From: an uncultured Lachnoclostridium sp.
Lineage (GTDB): Bacteria > Bacillota > Clostridia > Lachnospirales > Lachnospiraceae
Reading direction: 5' to 3'
Length of the DNA: 57,864 bases
NCBI GenBank assembly: GCA_946402335.1
Contig: CAMIWE010000005.1
Span: 1 to 57,864, forward strand
The notes beneath the pieces are model-generated. The model ran no database searches and was not told the origin of the DNA. It worked only from the letters and a program-made list of their open reading frames with translations. Positions 32,337-40,181 of the stretch are shown in pieces. The first letter of the stretch is position 1, and every line of letters begins with the position of its first letter. Position numbers and translations under genes: made by a program.

Positions 32337-34061
32337 ATGGATTATCGTGAAATGTACCGGTTCTGGTGCGAAGATGATTATTTTGACGAGGCAACCAAAG
32401 CGGAGCTTGCAGCCATCGCAGATGACGACAAGGAGATCCGCGAGCGGTTCTACCGAAGCCTTGAGTTCGGTACCGGCGGACTTCGCGGAATCATCGGCGC
32501 CGGAACGAACCGGATGAATCTTTATACGGTTCGTAAGGCTACACAGGGACTTGCGAATTTCATTAAGAAAGAAGGCGGTGCGGAAAAGGGCGTAGCAATC
32601 GCTTACGATTCCCGCCGTATGTCCATAGAGTTCAGTGAGGAGGCTGCCCTTTGTCTTGCAGCAAACGGCATCAAGGCATACCGTTTTGAATCGCTTCGTC
32701 CGACGCCTGAACTTTCCTTTGCCGTAAGAGAACTCGGCTGCATCGCCGGTATCGTCGTTACCGCAAGCCATAACCCGGCTGAGTATAACGGATACAAGGT
32801 TTACTGGGAAGACGGCGCACAGGTTTGCCCGCCGAAGGATGCGGAGATCATCGATGAGGTCAATGCCGTAACGGATTTCCATGAAGTGAAGACCATGAGC
32901 CGTCTTGACGCGATCAAGGCAGGCCTTTACTTCGTGATCGGTTCCGAACTGGATGACCGGTACATGGTTGAGCTTAAAAAACAGGTACTTCGTCCTGATG
33001 TCTGCAAGGAGCAGGGTAAGGACATGAAGGTTGTTTATACGCCTCTTCACGGAACCGGTAACATTCCCGCAAGAAGAATCTTAAAGGAAATCGGTTTTGA
33101 GCAGGTATACGTGGTTCCCGAGCAGGAGAAACCCGACGGCAATTTCCCGACGGTTGTCAGCCCGAACCCCGAGAGCAAAGCCGCATTTGAGCTTGCTTTG
33201 GCGCTTGCAAAGAAGGTTGGTGCGGACCTCGTTCTTGCAACCGATCCCGATGCCGACCGTCTCGGCGTTTACGCAAAGGATTCCGAGACCGGCGAATATA
33301 TGTCCTTTACCGGCAATATGTCCGGTATGCTGATCTGCGAATACCTGTTAAGTGCAAGAAAAGAACTCGGCCTCCTGCATGACGACGGATTCCTTGTTAA
33401 GACGATCGTTTCGACCAACATGACCGATCTGATCGCGAAGGAATACAATATGGATCTGAAGGAGTGCCTGACCGGGTTCAAGTATATCGGCGAGCTGATC
33501 AAACTTTCCGAACTAAGCGGCAAAGGCCACTACGAGTTCGGTTTCGAAGAGAGCTACGGATGTCTGGTCGGAACCCATGCAAGAGACAAGGATGCGATCG
33601 TAGCGGTCATGATGCTTTGCGAGGCTGCTGCTTATTACCGCAAACAGGGTCTTACGCTGTGGGATCAGATGATGAACATCTACCGCAAATACGGATTCTT
33701 CCGCGAAGGCATCGAGACTCTTACCTTAAAGGGCTTCGAGGGTGCTGAGGCGATTAAGTCCATGATGGATAAGATCCGCAACAATCCTCCGAAGAAGCTC
33801 GGCGGTTACGATGTTCTCGAGTTCCGTGATTACGAAAAGGATGTCGTTTTGAAGACGGCAACCGGCGAAACGGGACCCACCGGACTCAGAAAGTCCAATG
33901 TACTGTACTTTGATCTGAATGACAACGCCTGGGCCTGCGTCCGTCCTTCCGGAACGGAGCCTAAGATCAAGTTTTATATGGGCGTGAAAGGTTCGTCCTT
34001 TGCCGATGCGGACACAAAGCTTAAGGCACTTGACGAAGCGGTCATGGAACTGTCGAAATAA
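32337..34061 (+). CDS. Phosphohexomutase (phosphoglucomutase/phosphomannomutase)
   Basis: Interconverts hexose 1- and 6-phosphates. At 574 residues it is the large alpha-PGM type common in Firmicutes. The phosphoserine loop TASHNPAEYNGYKVYW, the metal loop DPDADRLGVYA, the sugar-binding loop GFEESYGCLVG and the phosphate-binding loop RPSGTEPKIKFYMG are all intact. The Shine-Dalgarno is CAGGAGGATATTTTT. Substrate choice between glucose and mannose phosphates cannot be told from sequence. ManA is 16 bp downstream, suggesting mannose metabolism or GDP-mannose supply. Confidence 0.94.
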   Translation: MDYREMYRFWCEDDYFDEATKAELAAIADDDKEIRERFYRSLEFGTGGLRGIIGAGTNRMNLYTVRKATQGLANFIKKEGGAEKGVAIAYDSRRMSIEFSEEAALCLAANGIKAYRFESLRPTPELSFAVRELGCIAGIVVTASHNPAEYNGYKVYWEDGAQVCPPKDAEIIDEVNAVTDFHEVKTMSRLDAIKAGLYFVIGSELDDRYMVELKKQVLRPDVCKEQGKDMKVVYTPLHGTGNIPARRILKEIGFEQVYVVPEQEKPDGNFPTVVSPNPESKAAFELALALAKKVGADLVLATDPDADRLGVYAKDSETGEYMSFTGNMSGMLICEYLLSARKELGLLHDDGFLVKTIVSTNMTDLIAKEYNMDLKECLTGFKYIGELIKLSELSGKGHYEFGFEESYGCLVGTHARDKDAIVAVMMLCEAAAYYRKQGLTLWDQMMNIYRKYGFFREGIETLTLKGFEGAEAIKSMMDKIRNNPPKKLGGYDVLEFRDYEKDVVLKTATGETGPTGLRKSNVLYFDLNDNAWACVRPSGTEPKIKFYMGVKGSSFADADTKLKALDEAVMELSK

Positions 34062-34077
34062 TCGGACGGAGTACGAG

Positions 34078-35025
34078 ATGAAGGAAATACTATTTATCGA
34101 ACCGGTCCTTAAAGAACGGATCTGGGGCGGATCAAGGCTTAAGGAATACGGCTATGACCTGCCGTCAGACCAGACGGGTGAATGCTGGGCAATCAGCGCG
34201 CATCCAAACGGGGACTGTGTGATTCGAAACGGAACCTATTCGGGTCGTACCCTCAGCTCCCTGTGGAATCACCACAGGGAGTTGTTCGGCTTACCGGACG
34301 CGAAAGAATTCCCGCTTCTCATCAAGATCATCGATGCGAAGAAGGACTTGAGCGTGCAGGTTCATCCGGATGACGAATATGCTTCTTTGCATGAGAACGG
34401 CGCTTCCGGAAAGACCGAGTGCTGGTATGTCCTTGACTGTAAGGACGATGAAACCATCGTAATCGGTCATCACGCAAAGAATACGGAAGAGGCAGCCCGG
34501 ATGGTCCGGGAAGGGCGGTACCAGGAACTGATCCGCGAGATTCCGGTCCACAAGGGCGATTTCTTCCAGATTGAGCCGGGCGTTTTGCACGCGATCAAAG
34601 GCGGAACGCTGATTCTTGAGACACAGCAGAACAGCGACGTGACCTACCGCGTTTACGACTATGACCGCTTAGAGAACGGCAGGCCGCGGGAACTCCACAA
34701 AGAGCAGAGCCTCGCCGTCATGAAATGTCCGTTCCGCCCGAAACTCGGAAAGCCCGTTACCTACCGTGTCGGAAGCGCTTCGGTGGACCATCTGATCACC
34801 TGCCCGTATTACAGTGTGGAGCATATGACCGTTACCGGACCGGCTTCCTTTATGGCCGGAGCCGTGTTTCAGAACCTGAGCGTGATCGGCGGCGAAGGAA
34901 CAATAGACGGCATAAAAATCCGCAAAGGAGACCATTTTATTATCCCTTCCGGGTACGGAGTTTTCGAACTGTCCGGGAATTTGGAAATCATCCGGAGCTC
35001 ACCCTGTGAACTAATGGTGAAATAA
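34078..35025 (+). CDS. manA: Mannose-6-phosphate isomerase, class I
   Basis: Zinc cupin enzyme converting mannose 6-phosphate to fructose 6-phosphate. The 315-residue short Firmicutes form starts MKEILFIEPVLKERIWGGSRL (in parts). The zinc site is in VQVHPDDEYA and GKTECWYVLD, with a His in IEPGVLHAIKGGTLILE. The C-terminal half is a second cupin-like barrel. The start ATG 34078 is preceded by CGGAGTACGAG. The frame stays open into the upstream gene but that extension is not family sequence. It is probably co-transcribed with the phosphohexomutase. Confidence 0.94.
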   Translation: MKEILFIEPVLKERIWGGSRLKEYGYDLPSDQTGECWAISAHPNGDCVIRNGTYSGRTLSSLWNHHRELFGLPDAKEFPLLIKIIDAKKDLSVQVHPDDEYASLHENGASGKTECWYVLDCKDDETIVIGHHAKNTEEAARMVREGRYQELIREIPVHKGDFFQIEPGVLHAIKGGTLILETQQNSDVTYRVYDYDRLENGRPRELHKEQSLAVMKCPFRPKLGKPVTYRVGSASVDHLITCPYYSVEHMTVTGPASFMAGAVFQNLSVIGGEGTIDGIKIRKGDHFIIPSGYGVFELSGNLEIIRSSPCELMVK

Positions 35026-35036
35026 AAAAATTTCCA

Positions 35037-35065
35037 TTGAATTATTAACTAATTAATGATAGAAT
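35037..35065 (+). promoter_or_regulatory. Strong sigma-A promoter for fhs
   Basis: -35 TTGAAT (35037-35042), 17 bp AT-rich spacer, -10 TAGAAT (35060-35065). It lies 11 bp after the manA stop. The predicted leader is about 70 nt. Confidence 0.8.
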
Positions 35066-35084
35066 AATTTTTTGTGAGGTTTGG

Positions 35085-35113
35085 GGAAAATGACAGGTTT
35101 TTTCACATTTTCC
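35085..35113 (+). other. Leader hairpin of fhs
   Basis: GGAAAATG (35085-35092) and CATTTTCC (35106-35113) form a perfect 8-bp stem around a 13-nt loop that contains six T. It ends about 20 nt before the GGAGAGG ribosome site. I see no tetrahydrofolate riboswitch core. Confidence 0.45.
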
Positions 35114-35144
35114 GAAGGCCCAAAAGAGAAGGAGAGGTGTCTGT

Positions 35145-36815
35145 ATGAAGACGGATATTCAGATTGCGCAGGAAGCGGTAATGCAGCCCATCGGAACGGT
35201 TGCAGCGAAACTCGGCATTACGGAACAGGATCTTGAGTATTACGGCAAATACAAAGCAAAGCTTTCGGACGAACTGCTGTCCCGCATCGAGGGCAACCCG
35301 GACGGAAAGCTTGTATTGGTTACGGCAATTAATCCGACGCCTGCCGGCGAAGGAAAAACAACAACGACGGTCGGTCTTGGGGAAGCACTCGGCCGCCTCG
35401 GAAAGAAATCGGTTATCGCGCTTCGCGAACCGTCTCTCGGACCTTGTTTCGGCGTAAAGGGCGGAGCAGCCGGCGGCGGTTATGCGCAGGTTGTACCGAT
35501 GGAAGATCTGAATCTTCATTTTACCGGAGATTTTCATGCCATTACTTCCGCTAACAATCTTCTTGCGGCAGTACTGGATAACCATATCATGCAGGGCAAT
35601 ACGCTCGGAATCGACCCGAACCAGGTTGTCTGGAAGCGCTGCCTTGACATGAATGACCGTGCACTTCGAAACATCGTCATCGGTCTTGGCAAGAAGACGG
35701 ACGGCGTTGTAAGAGAAGACCATTTTATTATCACCGTAGCATCCGAGATCATGGCAATCCTTTGTCTTGCAAAGGATATGAAGGATCTGAAGGAAAGACT
35801 CGGAAAGATCATCGTTGCCTATACTTATGACGGCGCACCGGTTACGGCGGCGCAGCTGCAGGCAGTCGGTTCGATGGCGGCTCTTTTGAAGGATGCGCTT
35901 CGCCCGAACCTGATCCAGACGATTGAGAATACGCCTGCGATCGTTCACGGCGGTCCATTTGCCAACATCGCGCACGGCTGTAACAGCGTCCGCGCAACGA
36001 AAGCGGCTCTTAAGCTTTGCGACATCGTGATTACGGAAGCCGGTTTCGGTGCCGACCTCGGTGCCGAGAAGTTCTTCGACATCAAATGCCGTAAAGCAGG
36101 CCTTAAGCCCGACGCGGTTGTTCTGGTTGCCACGGTTCGCGCACTCAAATATAACGGCGGCGTACCGAAGACGGAACTTGCAACCGAGAACCTGGATGCA
36201 CTTAAGAAGGGTATCGTTAACCTTGAGAAGCATATTGAGAACCTGCAGGCTTACGGTGTTCCGGTTGTTGTTACGCTGAACCGCTTCACCGAGGATACCG
36301 ATGCGGAGCTTGCTTTTGTACGTAACTTCTGTGAGGAGCGCGGATGTGAATTCGCCCTTTCCGAAGTTTGGGCGAAAGGCGGCGAAGGCGGTATTGAACT
36401 TGCCAATAAGGTATTGAAGACGCTCGAAGAGAAGAAGAGCAATTTCGCTCCGATCTATCCCGACGAGATGCCTTTGAAAGAGAAGATTGAGACCGTCTGC
36501 AAAAAGATTTACGGCGCTGACGGTGTAATCTTTGATCCGGCTGCGGAGAAGATGCTTGGAAAGCTTACCGAACTCGGTTTCGGTAATTTTCCCGTATGCA
36601 TGGCGAAGACGCAGTATTCCCTTTCGGATGATCCCGCAAAACTCGGCCGTCCGACCGGTTACCAGGTAACCGTACGGGAAGTTTACGTTTCCGCAGGAGC
36701 CGGATTTGTCGTAGCTCTTACCGGCACGATCATGACGATGCCGGGACTTCCGAAGCATCCTGCTGCGGAACGGATTGATGTAAGTGATGACGGCGTGATT
36801 GACGGACTTTTCTGA
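35145..36815 (+). CDS. fhs: Formate-tetrahydrofolate ligase
   Basis: ATP-dependent synthesis of 10-formyltetrahydrofolate, feeding purine synthesis and, in acetogens, the methyl branch of the Wood-Ljungdahl pathway. At 556 residues it is full length. The P-loop-like ATP site is [18 protein letters not shown]. Conserved blocks are [23 protein letters not shown] (in parts), [17 protein letters not shown] and GEGGIELA. The start ATG 35145 follows GGAGAGGTGTCTGT. It has its own promoter and leader hairpin, so it is expressed on its own. No other folate-pathway gene is beside it. Confidence 0.97.
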   Translation: MKTDIQIAQEAVMQPIGTVAAKLGITEQDLEYYGKYKAKLSDELLSRIEGNPDGKLVLVTAINPTPAGEGKTTTTVGLGEALGRLGKKSVIALREPSLGPCFGVKGGAAGGGYAQVVPMEDLNLHFTGDFHAITSANNLLAAVLDNHIMQGNTLGIDPNQVVWKRCLDMNDRALRNIVIGLGKKTDGVVREDHFIITVASEIMAILCLAKDMKDLKERLGKIIVAYTYDGAPVTAAQLQAVGSMAALLKDALRPNLIQTIENTPAIVHGGPFANIAHGCNSVRATKAALKLCDIVITEAGFGADLGAEKFFDIKCRKAGLKPDAVVLVATVRALKYNGGVPKTELATENLDALKKGIVNLEKHIENLQAYGVPVVVTLNRFTEDTDAELAFVRNFCEERGCEFALSEVWAKGGEGGIELANKVLKTLEEKKSNFAPIYPDEMPLKEKIETVCKKIYGADGVIFDPAAEKMLGKLTELGFGNFPVCMAKTQYSLSDDPAKLGRPTGYQVTVREVYVSAGAGFVVALTGTIMTMPGLPKHPAAERIDVSDDGVIDGLF

Positions 36816-36850
36816 TGGCGCGCGTCTTCGGATAATAAAATCATGTTGTC

Positions 36851-36885
36851 ATATAACGCCGGGAGTCATTATCCCGGCGTAATAT
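36851..36885 (+). other. Strong hairpin directly before the exporter ribosome site
   Basis: ACGCCGGGA (36856-36864) pairs perfectly with TCCCGGCGT (36872-36880). Outer ATAT/ATAT arms extend the stem to about 13 bp with one A-A mismatch. No T tract follows; the AGGAGGG Shine-Dalgarno begins right after the structure. It may stabilise the mRNA, mark a processing site or control translation. A poor TTGTCA -35-like sequence is at 36846-36851, without a clear -10. Confidence 0.6.
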
Positions 36886-36897
36886 AGGAGGGTATCA

Positions 36898-37974
36898 ATG
36901 AAGAGAAAGAAACTGCTTTGCCTGCTTCTTTCCGGGGTGTTACTGACCGGCTGCGGAATCCTGCCGCAGGAAGAAAAAGCACGCAAGGCGCCTGTGAACA
37001 AGACTTCGGTTGACACGCAGTACTTTACGACGGCAACCGTAGAACGCGGGGACGTATCCAAATGCTATACCGCGGTTTGCACATACGGAAAGCAGGAGGT
37101 GGAAAACCTGGCGTTCAACGTTCCGAACGAAGTTCTGCTCGGCCTGTATGTTGCGCAGGGCGATTCGGTTTATGAAGGCCAGCTTCTTGCCGAGATCACT
37201 GCGGGCACTCTTGAGGACGAGATCGAAGAGTGCGAAGAAGTGTGCAGACAGACCGATGAGGACCTGAAGTACTACACGCAGATGGTCGGGTTTGAGCAGG
37301 AGCGTCAGAAGCTCGCGAAAGAGCACGGACGCAAATACGAAACCGATAAGCTTGACGAACTGACCGCCAAGAGGGACGACCTCGCCGGACAGAAGATCGT
37401 AGCGGACCTGAAGCTTGCGGAAGCAAAGGAAAAGATGAAGGGCCGCCGCCTGTATGCTTCGTTTAACGGAATCGTTACCTACGTTCGGGAAGTCCGCCCG
37501 TGGGAGCGTACCAATACGAGTACCTTTATTACGGTGGCAAGCAATGAGAACGGTTTTCTGACAACGATTGAGAACACGGACCTTGACATGTTTAAGCAGG
37601 GCGAGACGTACGACATCGAAATGGAAACCGAAACCGTTCCGTGCACGCTTTATTCGATTAACGAGAATAAGCGTTTCAAGACCAGATCCGATCTTGTATT
37701 CATTCCGGTGGATACCGAAATGGAATTTGAAGGCGGAGAGCAGGGAACCATTTCCATTGTTTTGGATGAAGTGAAAAACGTGCTCTATATTCCGACCAGT
37801 GCGCTTAAAAAGATCGGCGACCGCGACGCCGTTTATGTAGTAAACAAAGACGGCATGCGCGATATCTGCTATGTGGAAGTCGGATTGAGCATTAACGACA
37901 TTCTTTCTTCGGAGCGGAACCGTACCGAGATCAAGTCCGGTCTGACCGAAGGACAGACGATAATTATTAAGTAA
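36898..37974 (+). CDS. Lipoprotein adaptor (HlyD/MacA-like) of an ABC exporter
   Basis: A 358-residue secreted lipoprotein with lipobox LLTGC (Cys19). The domain order is that of membrane-fusion adaptors. A first half lipoyl-like barrel (about residues 60-105: NEVLLGLYVAQGDSVYEGQLLAEI) is followed by a coiled-coil hairpin (about 105-190, Glu/Lys-rich). The second lipoyl half (YASFNGIVTYVREVRP) and beta-barrel/membrane-proximal parts (YIPTSALKKIGDRDAVYVVNKDG) come next, with the typical end VEVGLSINDILSSERNRTEIKSGLTEGQTIIIK. The start ATG 36898 is behind AGGAGGGTATCA. A second, larger adaptor follows 13 bp later. Confidence 0.86.
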   Translation: MKRKKLLCLLLSGVLLTGCGILPQEEKARKAPVNKTSVDTQYFTTATVERGDVSKCYTAVCTYGKQEVENLAFNVPNEVLLGLYVAQGDSVYEGQLLAEITAGTLEDEIEECEEVCRQTDEDLKYYTQMVGFEQERQKLAKEHGRKYETDKLDELTAKRDDLAGQKIVADLKLAEAKEKMKGRRLYASFNGIVTYVREVRPWERTNTSTFITVASNENGFLTTIENTDLDMFKQGETYDIEMETETVPCTLYSINENKRFKTRSDLVFIPVDTEMEFEGGEQGTISIVLDEVKNVLYIPTSALKKIGDRDAVYVVNKDGMRDICYVEVGLSINDILSSERNRTEIKSGLTEGQTIIIK

Positions 37975-37987
37975 GGGAGACAGCAAG

Positions 37988-40168
37988 GTGAAAAAATACA
38001 GTAAGCTCATGGTTGTATTCCTGATTGCCGCTTTGCTGCTGCCCGGCTGTAAGAATGCGGTTCCGGCTCCGGAACTTGCGGTTCCGATCGAGAATCCGGA
38101 TGCAATCTTTGCAGCAAGGAAGATGGAATTACAAACAACCTATATCAATGAAGGTTCGGTTTGCCCCGACGTTTATGACCTGAAATTCGATTTCGATTCC
38201 AAGGTTTATGACGTGCAGGTGCGCAACGGTGATTTTGTAAAGGAAGGCGATCTGTTGTTCCGCCTGGACGAAACGCTTGAGGTCCGCGTGAAGGAAGCGG
38301 AAGTGGAACTCACGATCCGTAAGAAGGACTACGATGTTGCGGTAAAGCAGCATGAGGAACAAATCAAAAACTTCAAAAATCTCAGAAACATGTTCTCCAA
38401 TATGGGAGACTGGTACAATTATCATCTCTGGGATATCAACATCCGTGAGAATGAGGCACAGTTTAACATCCGTTACGAAAACGTTTATCAGGATATTCTG
38501 AAATTCGAGGATGAGTATCTCGAATTAAAGGAACAGCTTGAAAAGTCGGAGATCAAGGCTCCCTGCGACGGACAGATCGTTTATATTTCCGTTGCGGACG
38601 ACGATGATTCTTTTGAAGAAGACGTAACGGTCGTATCGATTGCAAAACAGGACAAGAAGCTGCTTTGCTGCGATCTGATCGAAAAGAAGGAATATGAAGC
38701 CTATACCGAAGTCAAGGCTTTGGTAAACGGCAAGGAATATCCGATTGAGTACATTGAGCCCGACGAGGAGGACGTTTACGAGCGTCAGCTCCGCGGCCAG
38801 AAGGTTTATTCCTATTTCAACGTGGAAGGTCTTCCGGACGATGTACAGTTCGGTGACTATGCGCTGTTTTATCTGACGGTTTCGAGCGGCGAGGAAGTGC
38901 TTGCCGTACCGAGCGAAGCCGTTACGAAGAGCGGCCTGCAGTACTACGTTAAGGTTGTATCCGGCGATAAGCAGGGCCTTCGTCCCGTTACGCTCGGTTT
39001 CAGCAACAAGAACTATACCGAGATTGTTTCGGGATTGAGCGAAGGCGAGAGCGTATTTGTCGCAAATAACCTCGGCCGCTACGGTGTGGAATACGAGACC
39101 GTTCAATTGAACGAGCAGGATTTCAGCGAAGAAGGCCGTGTATTTATCGAGCGCCGTTCCCTGAATCCGGAGCCTTTCATTAACGAGTGCCCCGGCGAGA
39201 TCAAGGAACTGTATATCGACAACTATTCCCAGATCTATGTAACGGAAGGACAGCCGCTTTACAAGATCAAGCCGAACATCAGTGAGGCTGACAAGCAGGA
39301 AGCACTGCATCAGTACGAGATGGCGCAGACGAACTACACGAACCGTCTGAAGAATGACAAGAAGACTCTCGACGACCAGCTTAAGAAGATCAAAGAGATG
39401 AAGAAGGGTGTCGAGAGAGAACTTGCCCAGCTGAAGTACGATAAGGCGCTGGAAGAATACAATCAGTATAAGATTGACGGCCAGGAGCTGATCGACAAAT
39501 GGAAAGAGCGTGTGGATGCGTTCGAAGAATGGGAAAAGGGCGAGTTCATCGTTTATGCGGAAAAGGAAGGCTTCCTTAGCTCATTCTCCAGATACTCCGT
39601 CGGTAAGGAAATTACCGCCGATGAGTATATGTGTGATTTCTATCCGGTGGATTCTTTGATCTTCATCGGTAACGATGAGAGCAGAAGCGCCCGCTACGGT
39701 ATGACCGTTGACGTAGAGTACCGTGTGGACGGTGAGATTTTCCACAAGCAGGGCAAGGTTATTTCCGCTTATGACGTACGTCCCGAGGAAGTTTCCGATG
39801 TTACGGGCGTTTGCGTTCAGCTGGACGGCAACGATTATAAGGATATCATTTCCCAGGCTCATGCCGTTTTCGAGTACTGCAACGCCGAAGCGGTGACCAC
39901 GGTTCCGACCGAGCTGATTCTTCGGGATACTTCGAAGAAGAGCAATTCCACGGATGATGCGGACGAAGACGAAGATAAGGATGCGCCGTTTAAGATCGGC
40001 GGAGATAATCTGTCCGAAGAGGAAACCTCCAAGGGTGTTCCTTATGTCTGGGTTTATGATGAAAACGGACAGATCGTTAAGCGTTATATAAAGATTGTGC
40101 GTTCGACACGGGCCGCCACATGGGTATGCGACGGATTGAGCAAGAACGACCGTATTGTCGTACATTAG
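37988..40168 (+). CDS. Double-length lipoprotein adaptor, two HlyD/MacA-like modules in tandem
   Basis: A 726-residue lipoprotein with lipobox LLPGC (Cys21). The first module spans about residues 50-365: lipoyl-like FDSKVYDVQVRNGDFVKEGDLLFRLDE, a coiled coil, KAPCDGQIVYISVADD, then EVLAVPSEAVTKSGLQYYVKVV and SGLSEGESVFVANN. The second starts near residue 395 (CPGEIKELYIDNYSQIYVTEGQPLYKI). It has another long coiled coil (about 425-505), then GFLSSFSRYSVGKEI and a final barrel with VPTELILRD, an acidic insert and VPYVWVYDENGQIVKRYIKI. The start is GTG 37988, seven bases after GGGAGACAGCAAG. It is probably an internal duplication. Confidence 0.84.
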   Translation: MKKYSKLMVVFLIAALLLPGCKNAVPAPELAVPIENPDAIFAARKMELQTTYINEGSVCPDVYDLKFDFDSKVYDVQVRNGDFVKEGDLLFRLDETLEVRVKEAEVELTIRKKDYDVAVKQHEEQIKNFKNLRNMFSNMGDWYNYHLWDINIRENEAQFNIRYENVYQDILKFEDEYLELKEQLEKSEIKAPCDGQIVYISVADDDDSFEEDVTVVSIAKQDKKLLCCDLIEKKEYEAYTEVKALVNGKEYPIEYIEPDEEDVYERQLRGQKVYSYFNVEGLPDDVQFGDYALFYLTVSSGEEVLAVPSEAVTKSGLQYYVKVVSGDKQGLRPVTLGFSNKNYTEIVSGLSEGESVFVANNLGRYGVEYETVQLNEQDFSEEGRVFIERRSLNPEPFINECPGEIKELYIDNYSQIYVTEGQPLYKIKPNISEADKQEALHQYEMAQTNYTNRLKNDKKTLDDQLKKIKEMKKGVERELAQLKYDKALEEYNQYKIDGQELIDKWKERVDAFEEWEKGEFIVYAEKEGFLSSFSRYSVGKEITADEYMCDFYPVDSLIFIGNDESRSARYGMTVDVEYRVDGEIFHKQGKVISAYDVRPEEVSDVTGVCVQLDGNDYKDIISQAHAVFEYCNAEAVTTVPTELILRDTSKKSNSTDDADEDEDKDAPFKIGGDNLSEEETSKGVPYVWVYDENGQIVKRYIKIVRSTRAATWVCDGLSKNDRIVVH

Positions 40169-40181
40169 GAGGATTGGTTAC

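Noticed and set aside
35041..35144. Tetrahydrofolate riboswitch before fhs
   Set aside because: The leader is only about 70 nt and lacks the conserved core and junctions of the known folate riboswitch.
35103..36758. 551-codon minus-strand frame opposite fhs
   Set aside because: It is a shadow of the highly biased fhs codons; Arg/His/Leu-rich and motif-free, and it runs across the fhs leader.
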